From a virus, in IMG/VR virus record IMGVR_UViG_3300046698_000445, positions 1 to 23,366 of that record: a DNA stretch of 23,366 nt; one strand, written 5' to 3'. Both the position numbers and the translations under genes were made by a program. Positions 12,760-20,646 of this stretch are shown in pieces. The notes beneath the pieces are model-generated. The model did no database searches. It saw only the letters and a list, made by a program, of their open reading frames with translations, and was not told the DNA's origin. How positions within the stretch are numbered: position 1 is the first letter of the stretch; each line of letters opens with the position of its first letter.

Positions 12760-12795
12760 TTGCGCATGTTGCGCGTGTTGCGCGTGTTGCGCGTG
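12760..12795. repeat. 9-bp tandem repeat, four copies
   Basis: TTGCGCATG then three TTGCGCGTG units, plus a trailing TTG. It lies in the 5' leader of the 130-aa gene. Confidence 0.8.
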
Positions 12796-12840
12796 TTGAA
12801 TCTTAGCTTCTCATCTATTACGTTCGCGTTCGCGTCCTGG

Positions 12841-12872
12841 CAGCAGCGCAGCGCCACAGCAGCGCAGCGCCC
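12841..12872. repeat. 16-bp tandem repeat, two copies
   Basis: CAGCAGCGCAGCGCC followed by one base, repeated with a single final-base difference, in the divergent intergenic region. Confidence 0.75.
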
Positions 12873-12914
12873 CAAGAGGGGGTGGAGGCTCAAAATCTCG
12901 CTTGAGCTTCGATG

Positions 12915-12944
12915 CTTATACCTTTGAAAATAATTTTTTCCCAA
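12915..12944 (-). promoter_or_regulatory. Possible promoter of the 130-aa gene
   Basis: On the minus strand TTGGGA (12944-12939), 18 bases, TATAAG (12920-12915). The -10 is good and the -35 moderate. It would give a leader of about 170 bases carrying the 9-bp and 16-bp repeats. Confidence 0.35.
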
Positions 12945-12959
12945 ATCAGCGTTCTAGCT

Positions 12960-12993
12960 CCTACGGTCATGTCATTCCTACGGTCATGTCATT
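12960..12993. repeat. 17-bp tandem repeat, two copies
   Basis: CCTACGGTCATGTCATT occurs twice without a gap, just upstream of the possible minus-strand promoter. It could be a paired binding site. Confidence 0.8.
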
Positions 12994-13001
12994 CGCACAG
13001 T

Positions 13002-13077
13002 CGCACAGCGAGATGAGCGTCGCACAGCGAGATGAGCGTCGCACAGCGAGATGAGCGTCGCACAGCGAGATGAGCGT
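13002..13077. repeat. 19-bp tandem repeat, four perfect copies
   Basis: Units start at 13002, 13021, 13040 and 13059 (each CGCACAGCGAG then ATGAGCGT). The array lies in the centre of the divergent region. Perfect identity indicates recent expansion or strong selection. Confidence 0.85.
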
Positions 13078-13110
13078 CGGTCATTCTATGGAGTGTGTGA
13101 CAGATGCGCA

Positions 13111-13131
13111 GGTGTTCAAGGCATGAACACC
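13111..13131. promoter_or_regulatory. Dispersed dyad, copy 3
   Basis: GGTGTTCA (13111-13118), five bases, TGAACACC (13124-13131), in the divergent region between the two transcription blocks. Apart from this, the tandem repeats and the promoter at 13347, nothing else is evident in 12739-13418. Confidence 0.75.
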
Positions 13132-13346
13132 CATGCACGGCGAGAGGGCCCAAGCAACGCTCAGGGCTGCCTGCGGCAGTGGCGTGGTGCAGGTGCGGTG
13201 GCTGGGTTGTGCGGGCTGTGTGTGGCAGCGCCGCGAGGCTGTGACAAACACACAAGAATACTGAGAGAATACACTGCGATGTCCCGCTTCGCGCAACCTA
13301 CGCTTCGCGCACGACTTACAAAGGTGAGAAAGAGATGAGAATTGTG

Positions 13347-13375
13347 TTGCGTTGCTGTACGAGCTGTGCTAGACT
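13347..13375 (+). promoter_or_regulatory. Possible promoter of the packaging/head block
   Basis: TTGCGT (13347-13352), 17 bases, then TAGACT (13370-13375) preceded by TGC, an extended -10. TAGACT is also the -10 of the minus-strand promoter at 10591-10624. It lies 44 bases before the terminase small-subunit gene. Confidence 0.45.
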
Positions 13376-13418
13376 CAATGCAGCTCTAAGTGTACACCTT
13401 CGATGTAGGTAAGCGAAG

Positions 13419-14060
13419 ATGCCTCCTCTCCCACCCAACTCGTTAGGCACCTCCTTAGGAGGTGGCTCAGGCCAAGGGCCTAGCAGCAAGCTCCTGATTC
13501 GCATCCAACAGATCGCACGCTACCGCGTCACAGGGCGATTCTCTGACACGCGGATTGCGGAGATGGTGGGGCTCAGTGCAGCCCAGCTACGCACGGTTCT
13601 TCAGACGTCTCAGTACATCGAAATTGAGGAGAGCCTCCTCGAAGGGCGTCTCTCCAAGATTGACGAGGAGCTGGAGGATCAAGACGACAGGCTTCAGGAG
13701 AAGGCGGAGCTGATGGTGCCTGCGGCACTGAACGCTCTCCTCGAAGCGGTCTTACAGAGGCGTGATCTCAGGGCTTCGCTGGTGGCGGCCAAAGAAATCT
13801 TGGACCGGGACCCCAAGGCACGCTTCCTCGCCAACAAGGGCACCACAGGCTCAGAGAGAGACAAGGCAGATAAGCCCACACTTCCCGCAGACATCGTGGC
13901 GAGCTTGGCTGTGGAGGGGAACAAGGTGGTGGCGGAGATTAAGCTGCCTGCGAAGCAGGGCGGGGCAAGCGCAAGGGTGGAGACACAGATGCAGGCACAG
14001 GAGAAGAAGCCTGTGCTCGACAGCAAGACGGTTGTGATGCAAGAGACAGGGGAGGCATAA
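13419..14060 (+). CDS. terS: Terminase small subunit
   Basis: A 213-residue protein. A Pro/Gly-rich N-terminus is followed by a helix-turn-helix-like segment (SDTRIAEMVGLSAAQLRTVL, about residues 42-61), the DNA-recognition part of small terminases. A coiled-coil region (EESLLEGRLSKIDEELEDQDD) typical of the oligomerisation domain comes next. The C-terminal ~70 residues are Lys/Ala/Gln-rich and could bind the large subunit. The assignment also rests on position, one small gene before the large terminase and first in the rightward block. Only a weak AGG site precedes ATG 13419. Small terminases diverge greatly, so the domain order is stronger evidence than sequence similarity. Confidence 0.75.
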   Translation: MPPLPPNSLGTSLGGGSGQGPSSKLLIRIQQIARYRVTGRFSDTRIAEMVGLSAAQLRTVLQTSQYIEIEESLLEGRLSKIDEELEDQDDRLQEKAELMVPAALNALLEAVLQRRDLRASLVAAKEILDRDPKARFLANKGTTGSERDKADKPTLPADIVASLAVEGNKVVAEIKLPAKQGGASARVETQMQAQEKKPVLDSKTVVMQETGEA

Positions 14061-14061
14061 G

Positions 14062-14292
14062 ATGGGAGCTTTGGGAGCTGCGGGAGCTGGAGCTTTAGGT
14101 GTGCTAGGTACCATAGATAAGGTACGTAAGATTGCGGGAGCAGGCGGGAGCGGTAAGGGTGCCCCCGCACTCCCTGCGAGAAAATCTGTTGCTGCCTCGC
14201 CTGGAGTGAGCATCACATCTGGGGTGGGGTCCTCGATGGGGTCCATGGGAACGAAGAAGGCGTATGCCCCCAAGATGCAGTGGGGGCAGTAG
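14062..14292 (+). CDS. Small Gly/Ala-rich protein, unknown
   Basis: A 76-residue low-complexity protein (MGALGAAGAGALGVLGTIDK, then basic and Gly/Ser-rich segments, ending KMQWGQ). GGAGG six bases before ATG argues that it is translated, although composition alone would not. It lies between the two terminase genes, a place where phages often have a short accessory virion or packaging peptide. The hydrophobic N-terminus could be a weak membrane or virion-binding helix. Confidence 0.6.
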   Translation: MGALGAAGAGALGVLGTIDKVRKIAGAGGSGKGAPALPARKSVAASPGVSITSGVGSSMGSMGTKKAYAPKMQWGQ

Positions 14293-14322
14293 CGCAGCTA
14301 CGCAACCAAGACAAGAACAGGA

Positions 14323-16065
14323 ATGCACCTTTTTGATCCCATCCCGATCCCGCAAGACGCAGACCCCACGAGACAGCTGCGTCTCCACAGGCTGAACTGT
14401 CTGGGCTCCTTGCACTACTTCATCAAAGTGGCGCTGATGCGCAAGCGCCTGACCAGGCACTTCCACCTCAAAATCTGCAAATCTCTTGAAAGTGAGCGAA
14501 TCAAGCTCCTTATGGAGATTCCGAGAGACTTCTTCAAATCTACGATTGCCTCAGAGGGGCTGCCAATGTGGCGCGCCCTCCCAATTTCGCAAAGAGATGT
14601 GGAGGAGTTTACAGCCTTGGGGTATCCTCAAGAGTTCCTCCGCTACATGCTCATAATTCATGATTGCACCAAACGCAATCTCCTTGTCTCGGAGACCGTG
14701 ACGAATGCAGCCAAACTAGGGACCAAGATTCGCAAACACTACGAGAGTAACGCAATCTACAGGACTCTGTTCCCCGAAACTCTGCCTACAGCGCAGAATC
14801 GGTGGACAGATTTCAGTCTTGAGGTTAACCAACCCGCCAGCGCTGCTCCACACGGCGAGGGCACCTTCGACTTCCTCGGTGTGGGCGGTGCTGCACAGTC
14901 TCGTCACTATAATGGGCTCATCATTCAGGATGATTTGCCTGGGCGCAAAGCCATAGAGTCGCCCTCAGTCATGGATAAGGCTATTGACTATCATCAGCTT
15001 GTCATGTCATTGTATGACAAGGATGACGCTTCGCATAGCGGTGATGAGCTTGTGATTGGGAATAGATGGGGCTACCACGACCTCAACTCTCACATCAGGG
15101 AGAAGGAGCCGTGGTTCACAGTTGAGAATCACTCCGCCTTGGGCGGCTGCTGTGATGAGCACCCATTCGGCGTTCCTATATTCCCAGAGGAATGGGACCT
15201 CGACAAGCTCAATGAGGCGAAGGCTCGCTACGGTGCCTACAAGTTCTCCTGTCAATACCTCAACTCTCCCGTAGCCCCAGAGGATGCTGACTTTAAGGAT
15301 GAGTACCTAAACTACTTCACTCTTGAGCAGGATCACAGTGATGCCTCGGTGATTGTGGTGCATGAATCTGCAAATGGCCTCATTAGGAAGGACATCCCCT
15401 ACAGGAGGCTCAGTGTCGCCATGGCGTGTGATCCCACTCACACGGCCGGAGGCCGGTGTCGCCATGCCATCGTAGTGCTGGGGATCAGTCCTGAGGGCAA
15501 CTACTACCTTCTTGACACATGGGCACAGTCCTCCAGTCACGAGATTTTCTTCAACAAAATCTACGCGATGGCGGAGAAGTGGCGCTGCAAGAAAGTGGGC
15601 TTCGAGACATGCGCGGGGCAGAGCCTCGCCCTCCCTCATATCAAATACTTGAACACAGTGCGCCCCTGGCGCATCAACATCACAGAACTCAAAGGGGAGG
15701 TTGAGGGCCCAGATGGGGAGATCACCACGAAGAAGGAGTGGCGCATACGCAACATCCTCGGCCCAATCTTTGAGTTTGGTCGCTTCTTCATGCAGCGCAA
15801 GCAACAGGACTTTCTTGGGGAGTACACCACGTTTCCTCGTGGACGATATTGCGATCAGCTTGACGCGCTTGCGTATGCGCCTCAGCTCCTCCGCACTCCA
15901 ATGAACGCTCAAGTTGCAGATGCGATGTTGCGGCAGAACAAGCAGATGTCTCGGCAGATCGCGCAGCCCTACAGCGTCCATACGGCTGCGCACAGCTACG
16001 GAGGTTATTTGAGCGGCGGGTATGGTGGTCTAATTGGCGACGCCCTAAAAGGAGGTCGCGCATGA
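14323..16065 (+). CDS. terL: Terminase large subunit
   Basis: A 580-residue packaging motor. The N-terminal ATPase has an atypical Walker A, IPRDFFKST (66-74), and a Walker B, LIIQDDL (199-205). The C-terminal RNase-H-fold nuclease shows its acidic residues in MACDPTHT (Asp370), GFETC (Glu428) and YCDQLDALAY (Asp511 and Asp514). It pumps DNA into the prohead and cuts the concatemer. In Walker A the usual glycine before Lys is Phe, as in other deviant terminase P-loops. ATG 14323 has AGGA immediately upstream, an unusually short spacing. The stop overlaps the next gene by four bases. All key residues are present, so the gene appears intact. Confidence 0.95.
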   Translation: MHLFDPIPIPQDADPTRQLRLHRLNCLGSLHYFIKVALMRKRLTRHFHLKICKSLESERIKLLMEIPRDFFKSTIASEGLPMWRALPISQRDVEEFTALGYPQEFLRYMLIIHDCTKRNLLVSETVTNAAKLGTKIRKHYESNAIYRTLFPETLPTAQNRWTDFSLEVNQPASAAPHGEGTFDFLGVGGAAQSRHYNGLIIQDDLPGRKAIESPSVMDKAIDYHQLVMSLYDKDDASHSGDELVIGNRWGYHDLNSHIREKEPWFTVENHSALGGCCDEHPFGVPIFPEEWDLDKLNEAKARYGAYKFSCQYLNSPVAPEDADFKDEYLNYFTLEQDHSDASVIVVHESANGLIRKDIPYRRLSVAMACDPTHTAGGRCRHAIVVLGISPEGNYYLLDTWAQSSSHEIFFNKIYAMAEKWRCKKVGFETCAGQSLALPHIKYLNTVRPWRINITELKGEVEGPDGEITTKKEWRIRNILGPIFEFGRFFMQRKQQDFLGEYTTFPRGRYCDQLDALAYAPQLLRTPMNAQVADAMLRQNKQMSRQIAQPYSVHTAAHSYGGYLSGGYGGLIGDALKGGRA

Positions 16066-16286
16066 ATAATGTAGCCAGCAGTTGGAAAACAACAGTAGTG
16101 GGTCTGGCCAGTGCTGGGCTCTACGCTTGGGCCAATGCAGGCAATATGGATGCCAAGCACATAGCGGTTGCAGTCCTGATGGCCGTGATTGGCGCAGCGA
16201 TGCACGATAGCTCGCTGTTTGGTCCAACAGCAGCAGAGATTCAACCTGCTGCGCAGCGCGACCAAGGAGCCTCGGCAGGAAAATAA
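16062..16286 (+). CDS. Small membrane protein (holin-like), 74 aa
   Basis: Two hydrophobic segments (VVGLASAGLYAWANA, about residues 12-26, and HIAVAVLMAVIGAAM, about 33-47) are separated by a short polar turn and followed by a soluble tail. The size and hairpin topology are like class II holins or holin-like phage proteins, though no lysis enzyme is visible nearby. AAGGAGGT lies five bases before ATG 16062, and the gene overlaps the terminase stop by ATGA. Translation should be very efficient. It is the first of three small genes inserted between terminase and portal. Confidence 0.7.
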   Translation: MNNVASSWKTTVVGLASAGLYAWANAGNMDAKHIAVAVLMAVIGAAMHDSSLFGPTAAEIQPAAQRDQGASAGK

Positions 16287-16289
16287 GAT

Positions 16290-16631
16290 ATGCCCAATCC
16301 TTTCGACGCGCTAGCGACCTACTTTCTCGGCAAGATTCAGCAGAAGGTCTATCAGACATGGATGCGCCTGCTGTTTCAGCTCGCGGTTTCGATGGCGGGT
16401 TCATTCCTGTTTATCGCGGGGACAACAATGGTCGCAAGCATCACCAAGATGCCAGCGAGCGATGCGCTAGTCCTCGGGCTCGGGTCAGGAATGGTCGCAG
16501 CGGCCTGCGTACTGGTTTACTTCATCAGGCGCGATCCGAACCTGAAGGGCATGATGTTTGTGTTTCCCCAGGCCGAAGCCGAGAAGGAATTAAATTCCGA
16601 TATGCAGGTCATCACCAAATCAGACAAATAA
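16290..16631 (+). CDS. Two-pass membrane protein, 113 aa
   Basis: An amphipathic N-terminus (MPNPFDALATYFLGKIQQK) is followed by two predicted membrane segments: about residues 27-51 (RLLFQLAVSMAGSFLFIAG) and about 58-79 (DALVLGLGSGMVAAACVLVYF). A polar tail of about 30 residues follows. It could be a holin or antiholin partner of the preceding 74-aa protein, or a membrane anchor. AGGA lies about nine bases before ATG. No family is recognised. Confidence 0.7.
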   Translation: MPNPFDALATYFLGKIQQKVYQTWMRLLFQLAVSMAGSFLFIAGTTMVASITKMPASDALVLGLGSGMVAAACVLVYFIRRDPNLKGMMFVFPQAEAEKELNSDMQVITKSDK

Positions 16632-16641
16632 CGGAGGAATC

Positions 16642-17052
16642 ATGGCAAACAAGTTCGTTGCGTTTCTGGATAAGGTTGCATCCGGTGCTAAGGGCGTCGG
16701 AAAATTCATCGCGGAGAAAGCCCTTCCGCTGGCAGTCGAAGGTGCCGAATTGGTCGAGCCGGTAGTGGATTTAGCCTTCCCCGCGATTGGCCCGGAGTTC
16801 ATTATCGTCGTGTCGGCCGTCGCCCAGACTGAGGCCTCATGGGCCGTGGTCGGCCAGGAAACTGGCACCGGTGCACAGAAGATGGCTGATGTCATCTCAA
16901 TGGTCGAATCGAAGCTGTTACCCACTCTGACCGCTCAGGGACTGGAGACGGCAGCAGCTCAGGCCAAGATTGCCACCTACGCTCAGGCCGTGGTGACTAT
17001 CCTCAACACGTTTCCAGTAGTCACGCAGCCCGTCGTCACGCAGACAGCTTAA
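16642..17052 (+). CDS. Amphipathic Ala/Val-rich protein, 136 aa
   Basis: The sequence starts MANKFVAFLDKVASGAKG and continues ALPLAVEGAELVEPVVDLAF, IIVVSAVAQTEASWAVVG and a helical C-terminus ending TQPVVTQTA. It is rich in Ala, Val and Glu without a clear membrane span, and probably helical. GGAGG lies four bases before ATG. It closes the three-gene cassette before the portal. The codon style of this cassette (more GTC, ATC and GGC) appears different from the flanking terminase and portal, suggesting separate origin. Function unknown. Confidence 0.65.
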   Translation: MANKFVAFLDKVASGAKGVGKFIAEKALPLAVEGAELVEPVVDLAFPAIGPEFIIVVSAVAQTEASWAVVGQETGTGAQKMADVISMVESKLLPTLTAQGLETAAAQAKIATYAQAVVTILNTFPVVTQPVVTQTA

Positions 17053-17068
17053 GTCGGACAGGAGCACT

Positions 17069-18991
17069 TTGCTTGAGCAGATCAAAATCCCGTTGAGTGG
17101 TGAGGCTGAGGAGAGGCTGTGTCGTTACTTGGGCCAACGTATTCGTGGGCTCAAGAGCGGCCTCTCCGACCTTCACGAGAACAGGATTGTGCAGTGGCGC
17201 AAGGCTTACGAGGCTACGCCTGCTGAGTCCACACGGGAGTTCCCATGGCATGGCGCCTCCAACCTCGTTGTCCCGGTCATCGCCATTCATTGTGACACAC
17301 TGCTCGCTCGGGTGATGAACGCCATCATCAAGACAAGCCCACTGTGGACAGCTCGACTCATAGGCAAGTACCCCAAGAAGGCCATTGAGTTCAAGAATGC
17401 CTTTGAGGAGTTCATGCAGTACGTTGGGTTGGAGCCCACAGAACTCGATCTCTATCGAGTGTATCATGAATGGTTTGGGGAAGCCATTCGCTATGGCACC
17501 TCTGTCTTGAAGTGCCCGTGGATCACGGAGATTGAGGACAAGATTGCTCCAGCAGGTGACGGGACTGGGAAGCCCTACGCAGACATCACCTACGAGGGGC
17601 CGCGACCTGAGAAACTCCCATTCAATGACTTCTTGATGTCCCCAGTTCACAAGACTATTGAGTCTGCGGATTTCAAGGCCCACAGAATCAGATTGAGCCG
17701 CTTTGCGCTTGAGGAGCGGGCGTGGAGGGGCATCTACGACAAGGCCAAAGTTAAGGAGATTCTTGGGAAGCCTGACCTCACCTCGCCTGATGCAGTGGCT
17801 CAGATGCAGCAGACTGACGCAGGGGCACAGGTCAGCGCAACCTACGGCTTCGAAGAATACCACATCTACGAATGCCATTTCAAGTACCGCGTCAATCGTG
17901 GGCGCTTTGTTCGATGTATGGCATGGTACAACGAGAAGAACAACAAACTCCTCCGCGCATACTATCAGTACTACCCTGACGAGGTGTTTTTGGCTGCGCG
18001 CCTCTTCTACAGAGATGATTACTTCTACGGCTACGGGTTCTGTGAGACCCTTGGGATGTTTCAAGAAGAAATCTCGCAGATTCACAATCAGCGTCGTGAC
18101 AACTCCACTGTTGCCAACACGATGACATGGCGGGTGGACCCGGATGCAATTCTCGACAAGGGCTACAGAGTGTTCCCGGGTGCCACTCTCCCAGGAAAGA
18201 AAGGCGACATCGAGGGCCTCTCGCCTGGGCAGGTCTCCCCCATGATGATTGATGAGGAGAGGATGTCACTGGAGCTGGCCGAGAAGCGTAGTGGCGTCTC
18301 AGCCCCCATACAAGGCATGGGCTCAGGGGTGATGTCCAAACGTGGAGTTTACAGCGCGATGGGCACGCTCTCTCTCCTTCAGGAAGGCAACACACGCACT
18401 GACCTCAACATCACGGATATAAGATATGCACATACCAAATTGGGCCGTTTGCTCTCAAAGCAGTATGCGGAGTTTGGGCTTGGCACACGTCCAAGACAAT
18501 TTGGACTTGACGGACCAGCTATTCAGGCTGCGTTCGAGGGAATACGTGACAAGGCGATATGCCTCCCAGTCTCTGCGTCCACAGCCTCAGTCAACAGAGA
18601 AGTTGAAAAGCAAGCTGACATCATGCTCTCGGGGTTGATGCAGAAGCACTACCAGATGATTGGGCAGATGCTTCAAGCAGCATCCAACCAATTCACTCCA
18701 CCTGAGATGAAACAGTACCTCAACGACTCCATCGAAGCCGCAAATACCTTGATGAAGTCGGTGTTTAGACATTTCGGCTACGACGAAGTGGAGAGATATG
18801 TTCCTGAAGTACAGGCTGCCGCAGCGCCCCAAGCCCCACAAAGGGCATTGCCTGGTGGAATGTCTGCCGCGCCTGGAGGAGGAGGGGCTCCTAAGCCACC
18901 TGGTCCAGCAGGGACTCCTCAGGGGGCTCCTCCTCCAAACAACGGTGCTGCACCTCCCAGCGGAGCTGCTGGTGGAGGGGGGGTCATATGA
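17069..18991 (+). CDS. Portal protein
   Basis: A 640-residue protein of the dodecameric ring at the packaging vertex. The N-terminal region has the typical STREFPWHGASNLVVPVIA motif followed by DTLLARVMNAI, as in portals of several tailed-phage groups. The middle holds a long alpha/beta wing/stem region (EWFGEAIRYGTSVLKCPWI, FNDFLMSP, IHNQRRDNSTVANTMTWR). The last ~50 residues are Pro/Gly/Ala-rich and probably disordered. The start is a TTG at 17069 with AGGAG four bases upstream; no ATG is well placed. It follows the terminase by three small genes and couples to the next gene by ATGA. Confidence 0.92.
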   Translation: MLEQIKIPLSGEAEERLCRYLGQRIRGLKSGLSDLHENRIVQWRKAYEATPAESTREFPWHGASNLVVPVIAIHCDTLLARVMNAIIKTSPLWTARLIGKYPKKAIEFKNAFEEFMQYVGLEPTELDLYRVYHEWFGEAIRYGTSVLKCPWITEIEDKIAPAGDGTGKPYADITYEGPRPEKLPFNDFLMSPVHKTIESADFKAHRIRLSRFALEERAWRGIYDKAKVKEILGKPDLTSPDAVAQMQQTDAGAQVSATYGFEEYHIYECHFKYRVNRGRFVRCMAWYNEKNNKLLRAYYQYYPDEVFLAARLFYRDDYFYGYGFCETLGMFQEEISQIHNQRRDNSTVANTMTWRVDPDAILDKGYRVFPGATLPGKKGDIEGLSPGQVSPMMIDEERMSLELAEKRSGVSAPIQGMGSGVMSKRGVYSAMGTLSLLQEGNTRTDLNITDIRYAHTKLGRLLSKQYAEFGLGTRPRQFGLDGPAIQAAFEGIRDKAICLPVSASTASVNREVEKQADIMLSGLMQKHYQMIGQMLQAASNQFTPPEMKQYLNDSIEAANTLMKSVFRHFGYDEVERYVPEVQAAAAPQAPQRALPGGMSAAPGGGGAPKPPGPAGTPQGAPPPNNGAAPPSGAAGGGGVI

Positions 18992-19227
18992 CCAATCTTG
19001 ACATAATTCTTGACAAGGCCCCCTCGATGAGGGCATGGTTCCAAGACCCCCGCACCAAAACATTCTTCGAGTGGCTCTTGGCGGAGCGCCAAAGTCCTGA
19101 CAGGCAGCTCAAAGAAGCCTCAGATGTGCATGTGATGTATCGGGCGCAGGGAGAGATAGCAAGGCTTGATCGGATTTTGGGCCTCGAAGCACTTGTTGTG
19201 CAGCATCTAAAGAAGCAGACCAAATAA
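18988..19227 (+). CDS. Small head-region protein, 79 aa
   Basis: A charged helical protein: NLDIILDKAPSMRAWFQDP, KTFFEWLLAERQS, ASDVHVMYRAQGEIARLDRI and a basic end. It overlaps the portal stop by four bases and precedes the scaffold-like gene, so it is cotranslated with head genes. It may be an accessory prohead protein. No family is recognised. Confidence 0.7.
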   Translation: MTNLDIILDKAPSMRAWFQDPRTKTFFEWLLAERQSPDRQLKEASDVHVMYRAQGEIARLDRILGLEALVVQHLKKQTK

Positions 19228-19245
19228 ATCGACGGGAGGCGGCTT

Positions 19246-19926
19246 ATGCCATGGTGGGGAAACAAGAGGGAAGAAGAGGTGCCTGAGGCGCTTCGCAATT
19301 TGACACCTGAGCAAATTGTTGAGGCTGTGCAGGGCCACGCAACTCTAAAATCAGAGCTTGAGGCTACGAAGGGTCAGCTCTCTGAATTTGAAGAGACGAA
19401 GAGACGACTTTCAGAGCTGGAGGCAAGAGTGCCTCTTGCGGAGCCCAAGCGCAATGAGGGGCGAGCTGCCCCAATCTCCTTCCTCGAAGATGAGGATGCA
19501 GCGTTCAATCAGCGCGCCGCCCCCATGTATGGGGCTATGCTTGCAATGGGCGCAGCCCAGAGCGAGATGATTTTCACCAATGGAGTCACAGACCCAGTGG
19601 AGAAGGCTCTGTTCAAAAAGTACGGTCCTGAGTTGAGGGAGATTATGAAGAAGGAGCCTCCTCAGAATCAAGCCTCTCCACTTGCGTGGAGTACTGCCTT
19701 CGACGTGGTGAAGGGGAGGCACATGGCAGACATTGCCAAGGCAGCTCAAGACAGGACTGACTTCTTCGCAGAGGCATCTGAGGGCTCAGAGGACGCTGGG
19801 CCTGGTCGTACAGCGCCTCCATCTGACAGACTCACAGACGACGAGGCAAGGCTTGCGGCCAAGTATGGCTTGAAGCCTGAAGAGGCTCTTGCCTCTCGGA
19901 AAGAGATGGTGATTTATCATGGCTGA
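19246..19926 (+). CDS. Putative scaffolding protein
   Basis: A 226-residue, strongly acidic and helical protein lying between portal and capsid genes. Residues ~16-65 form a probable coiled coil (TPEQIVEAVQGHATLKSELE onward, with Glu/Leu spacing). The C-terminus (LTDDEARLAAKYGLKPEEAL, then ASRKEM) has the short helix-turn-helix look of scaffold capsid-binding tails. Scaffolds guide procapsid assembly and leave before or during packaging. GGGAGG lies six bases before ATG. No protease catalytic residues are seen, so scaffold removal, if any, would rely on another protein. The assignment rests on composition and position. Confidence 0.6.
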   Translation: MPWWGNKREEEVPEALRNLTPEQIVEAVQGHATLKSELEATKGQLSEFEETKRRLSELEARVPLAEPKRNEGRAAPISFLEDEDAAFNQRAAPMYGAMLAMGAAQSEMIFTNGVTDPVEKALFKKYGPELREIMKKEPPQNQASPLAWSTAFDVVKGRHMADIAKAAQDRTDFFAEASEGSEDAGPGRTAPPSDRLTDDEARLAAKYGLKPEEALASRKEMVIYHG

Positions 19927-20581
19927 TACAACGGCAGGCCCCGCACTCACAAGTGCAAATGTGGCGAAGCCTTTGATCGACACAGCAGCGGTTAAGCTGG
20001 CTGCTGCAACATTGGCAGCAACAGCCCAGAAGATTGCTGCGAAGCAGAGCGGCGGAGCGGTTGCTGTGGAAGATGAGCAGATCATCGCAAAACCTCTTGT
20101 CACAGCAGATTTCATGAATGTGAGGCTCAAGAACCCTATGTTGCAGCCTCGTTGGGTCCTTCACACTCTCTACAAGAACAACGGGGAGCAGAGTGGCTTG
20201 CGCTACGAACAGGCCAAGGTTCAAGGCTACGCTCCCGTGGTTGAGGCTGATCTAGCGGAGCCTGAGAAACTGGGGTTGTATTCCCGTGACGGCGGGACAA
20301 AGTACATCAACGGTGATGTAATCTTGATGAAGATAAACAAGGCTGCCTATCAGGGCGCCTTGCTACACGCAGCTCAGAAGGCTCGGGCTGCTGTTACCGT
20401 CAATGCGGCGGACAAGAGAAATCGTCAAGAGCTTCGTCAAGCGATAAGCGAAGTTCCAAGCGGTCAACGTAGTCAGGCGTCCAAAATCTCAGCTATAACG
20501 CCGACCCGAGAAGAGCTGAAGGCTTTTGGAATGACTGATGAAGAACTTGATGAGCAAGTGGCACAGGGTGCAAAATTCTGA
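19919..20581 (+). CDS. Head-region protein of unknown function, 220 aa
   Basis: An Ala/Lys-rich N-terminus (LIDTAAVKLAAATLAATAQK) precedes a more folded middle (PRWVLHTLYKNNGEQSG, VQGYAPVVEADL, GGTKYINGDVILMKINKAAY) and an acidic C-terminus (EELKAFGMTDEELDEQVAQG). It overlaps the scaffold-like gene by eight bases and precedes the capsid pair. It may be a second scaffold, a head-closure or an internal protein. No catalytic motif is seen. Confidence 0.7.
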   Translation: MADTTAGPALTSANVAKPLIDTAAVKLAAATLAATAQKIAAKQSGGAVAVEDEQIIAKPLVTADFMNVRLKNPMLQPRWVLHTLYKNNGEQSGLRYEQAKVQGYAPVVEADLAEPEKLGLYSRDGGTKYINGDVILMKINKAAYQGALLHAAQKARAAVTVNAADKRNRQELRQAISEVPSGQRSQASKISAITPTREELKAFGMTDEELDEQVAQGAKF

Positions 20582-20613
20582 CGAAGCCCCATGTCTAGGT
20601 TCATCAGGGAAGG

Positions 20614-20630
20614 CCTCCGCTTTGCGGAGG
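20614..20630 (+). promoter_or_regulatory. Hairpin CCTCCGC-TTT-GCGGAGG before the capsid pair
   Basis: A seven-bp stem with a TTT loop, in the 65-base gap between the 220-aa gene and the decoration-like gene. There is no T-run after it, so it is more likely an mRNA processing/stability element than a terminator. A closely similar hairpin follows the capsid gene (22238-22252). Confidence 0.5.
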
Positions 20631-20646
20631 GGGAAGGGGTGACTAG

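Noticed and set aside
12735-12944. 69-codon minus-strand frame ending in ATGA overlap with the 130-aa gene
   Set aside because: The overlap is suggestive, but the start is a TTG within a likely -35 box without a ribosome site, and half the protein is encoded by the 9-bp and 16-bp repeats.
13002-13077. CRISPR array
   Set aside because: The 19-bp units are directly tandem with no spacers, and no cas gene is present.
13255-13275. Second rightward promoter using GAGAGAATACACT, shared with the promoter at 4284-4312
   Set aside because: The -10 is identical, but no -35 lies at suitable spacing (GTGACA is 23 bases away), and single 13-base matches are expected by chance in a window of this size.
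13335-13412. 25-aa Cys-containing peptide (MRIVLRCCTSCARLNAAL)
   Set aside because: It lies across the possible rightward promoter, is very short and has only a weak ribosome site.
17036-18085. 349-codon minus-strand frame opposite the portal gene
   Set aside because: It is antisense to a clear portal gene; such shadows are common with this codon usage and no ribosome site or motif supports it.
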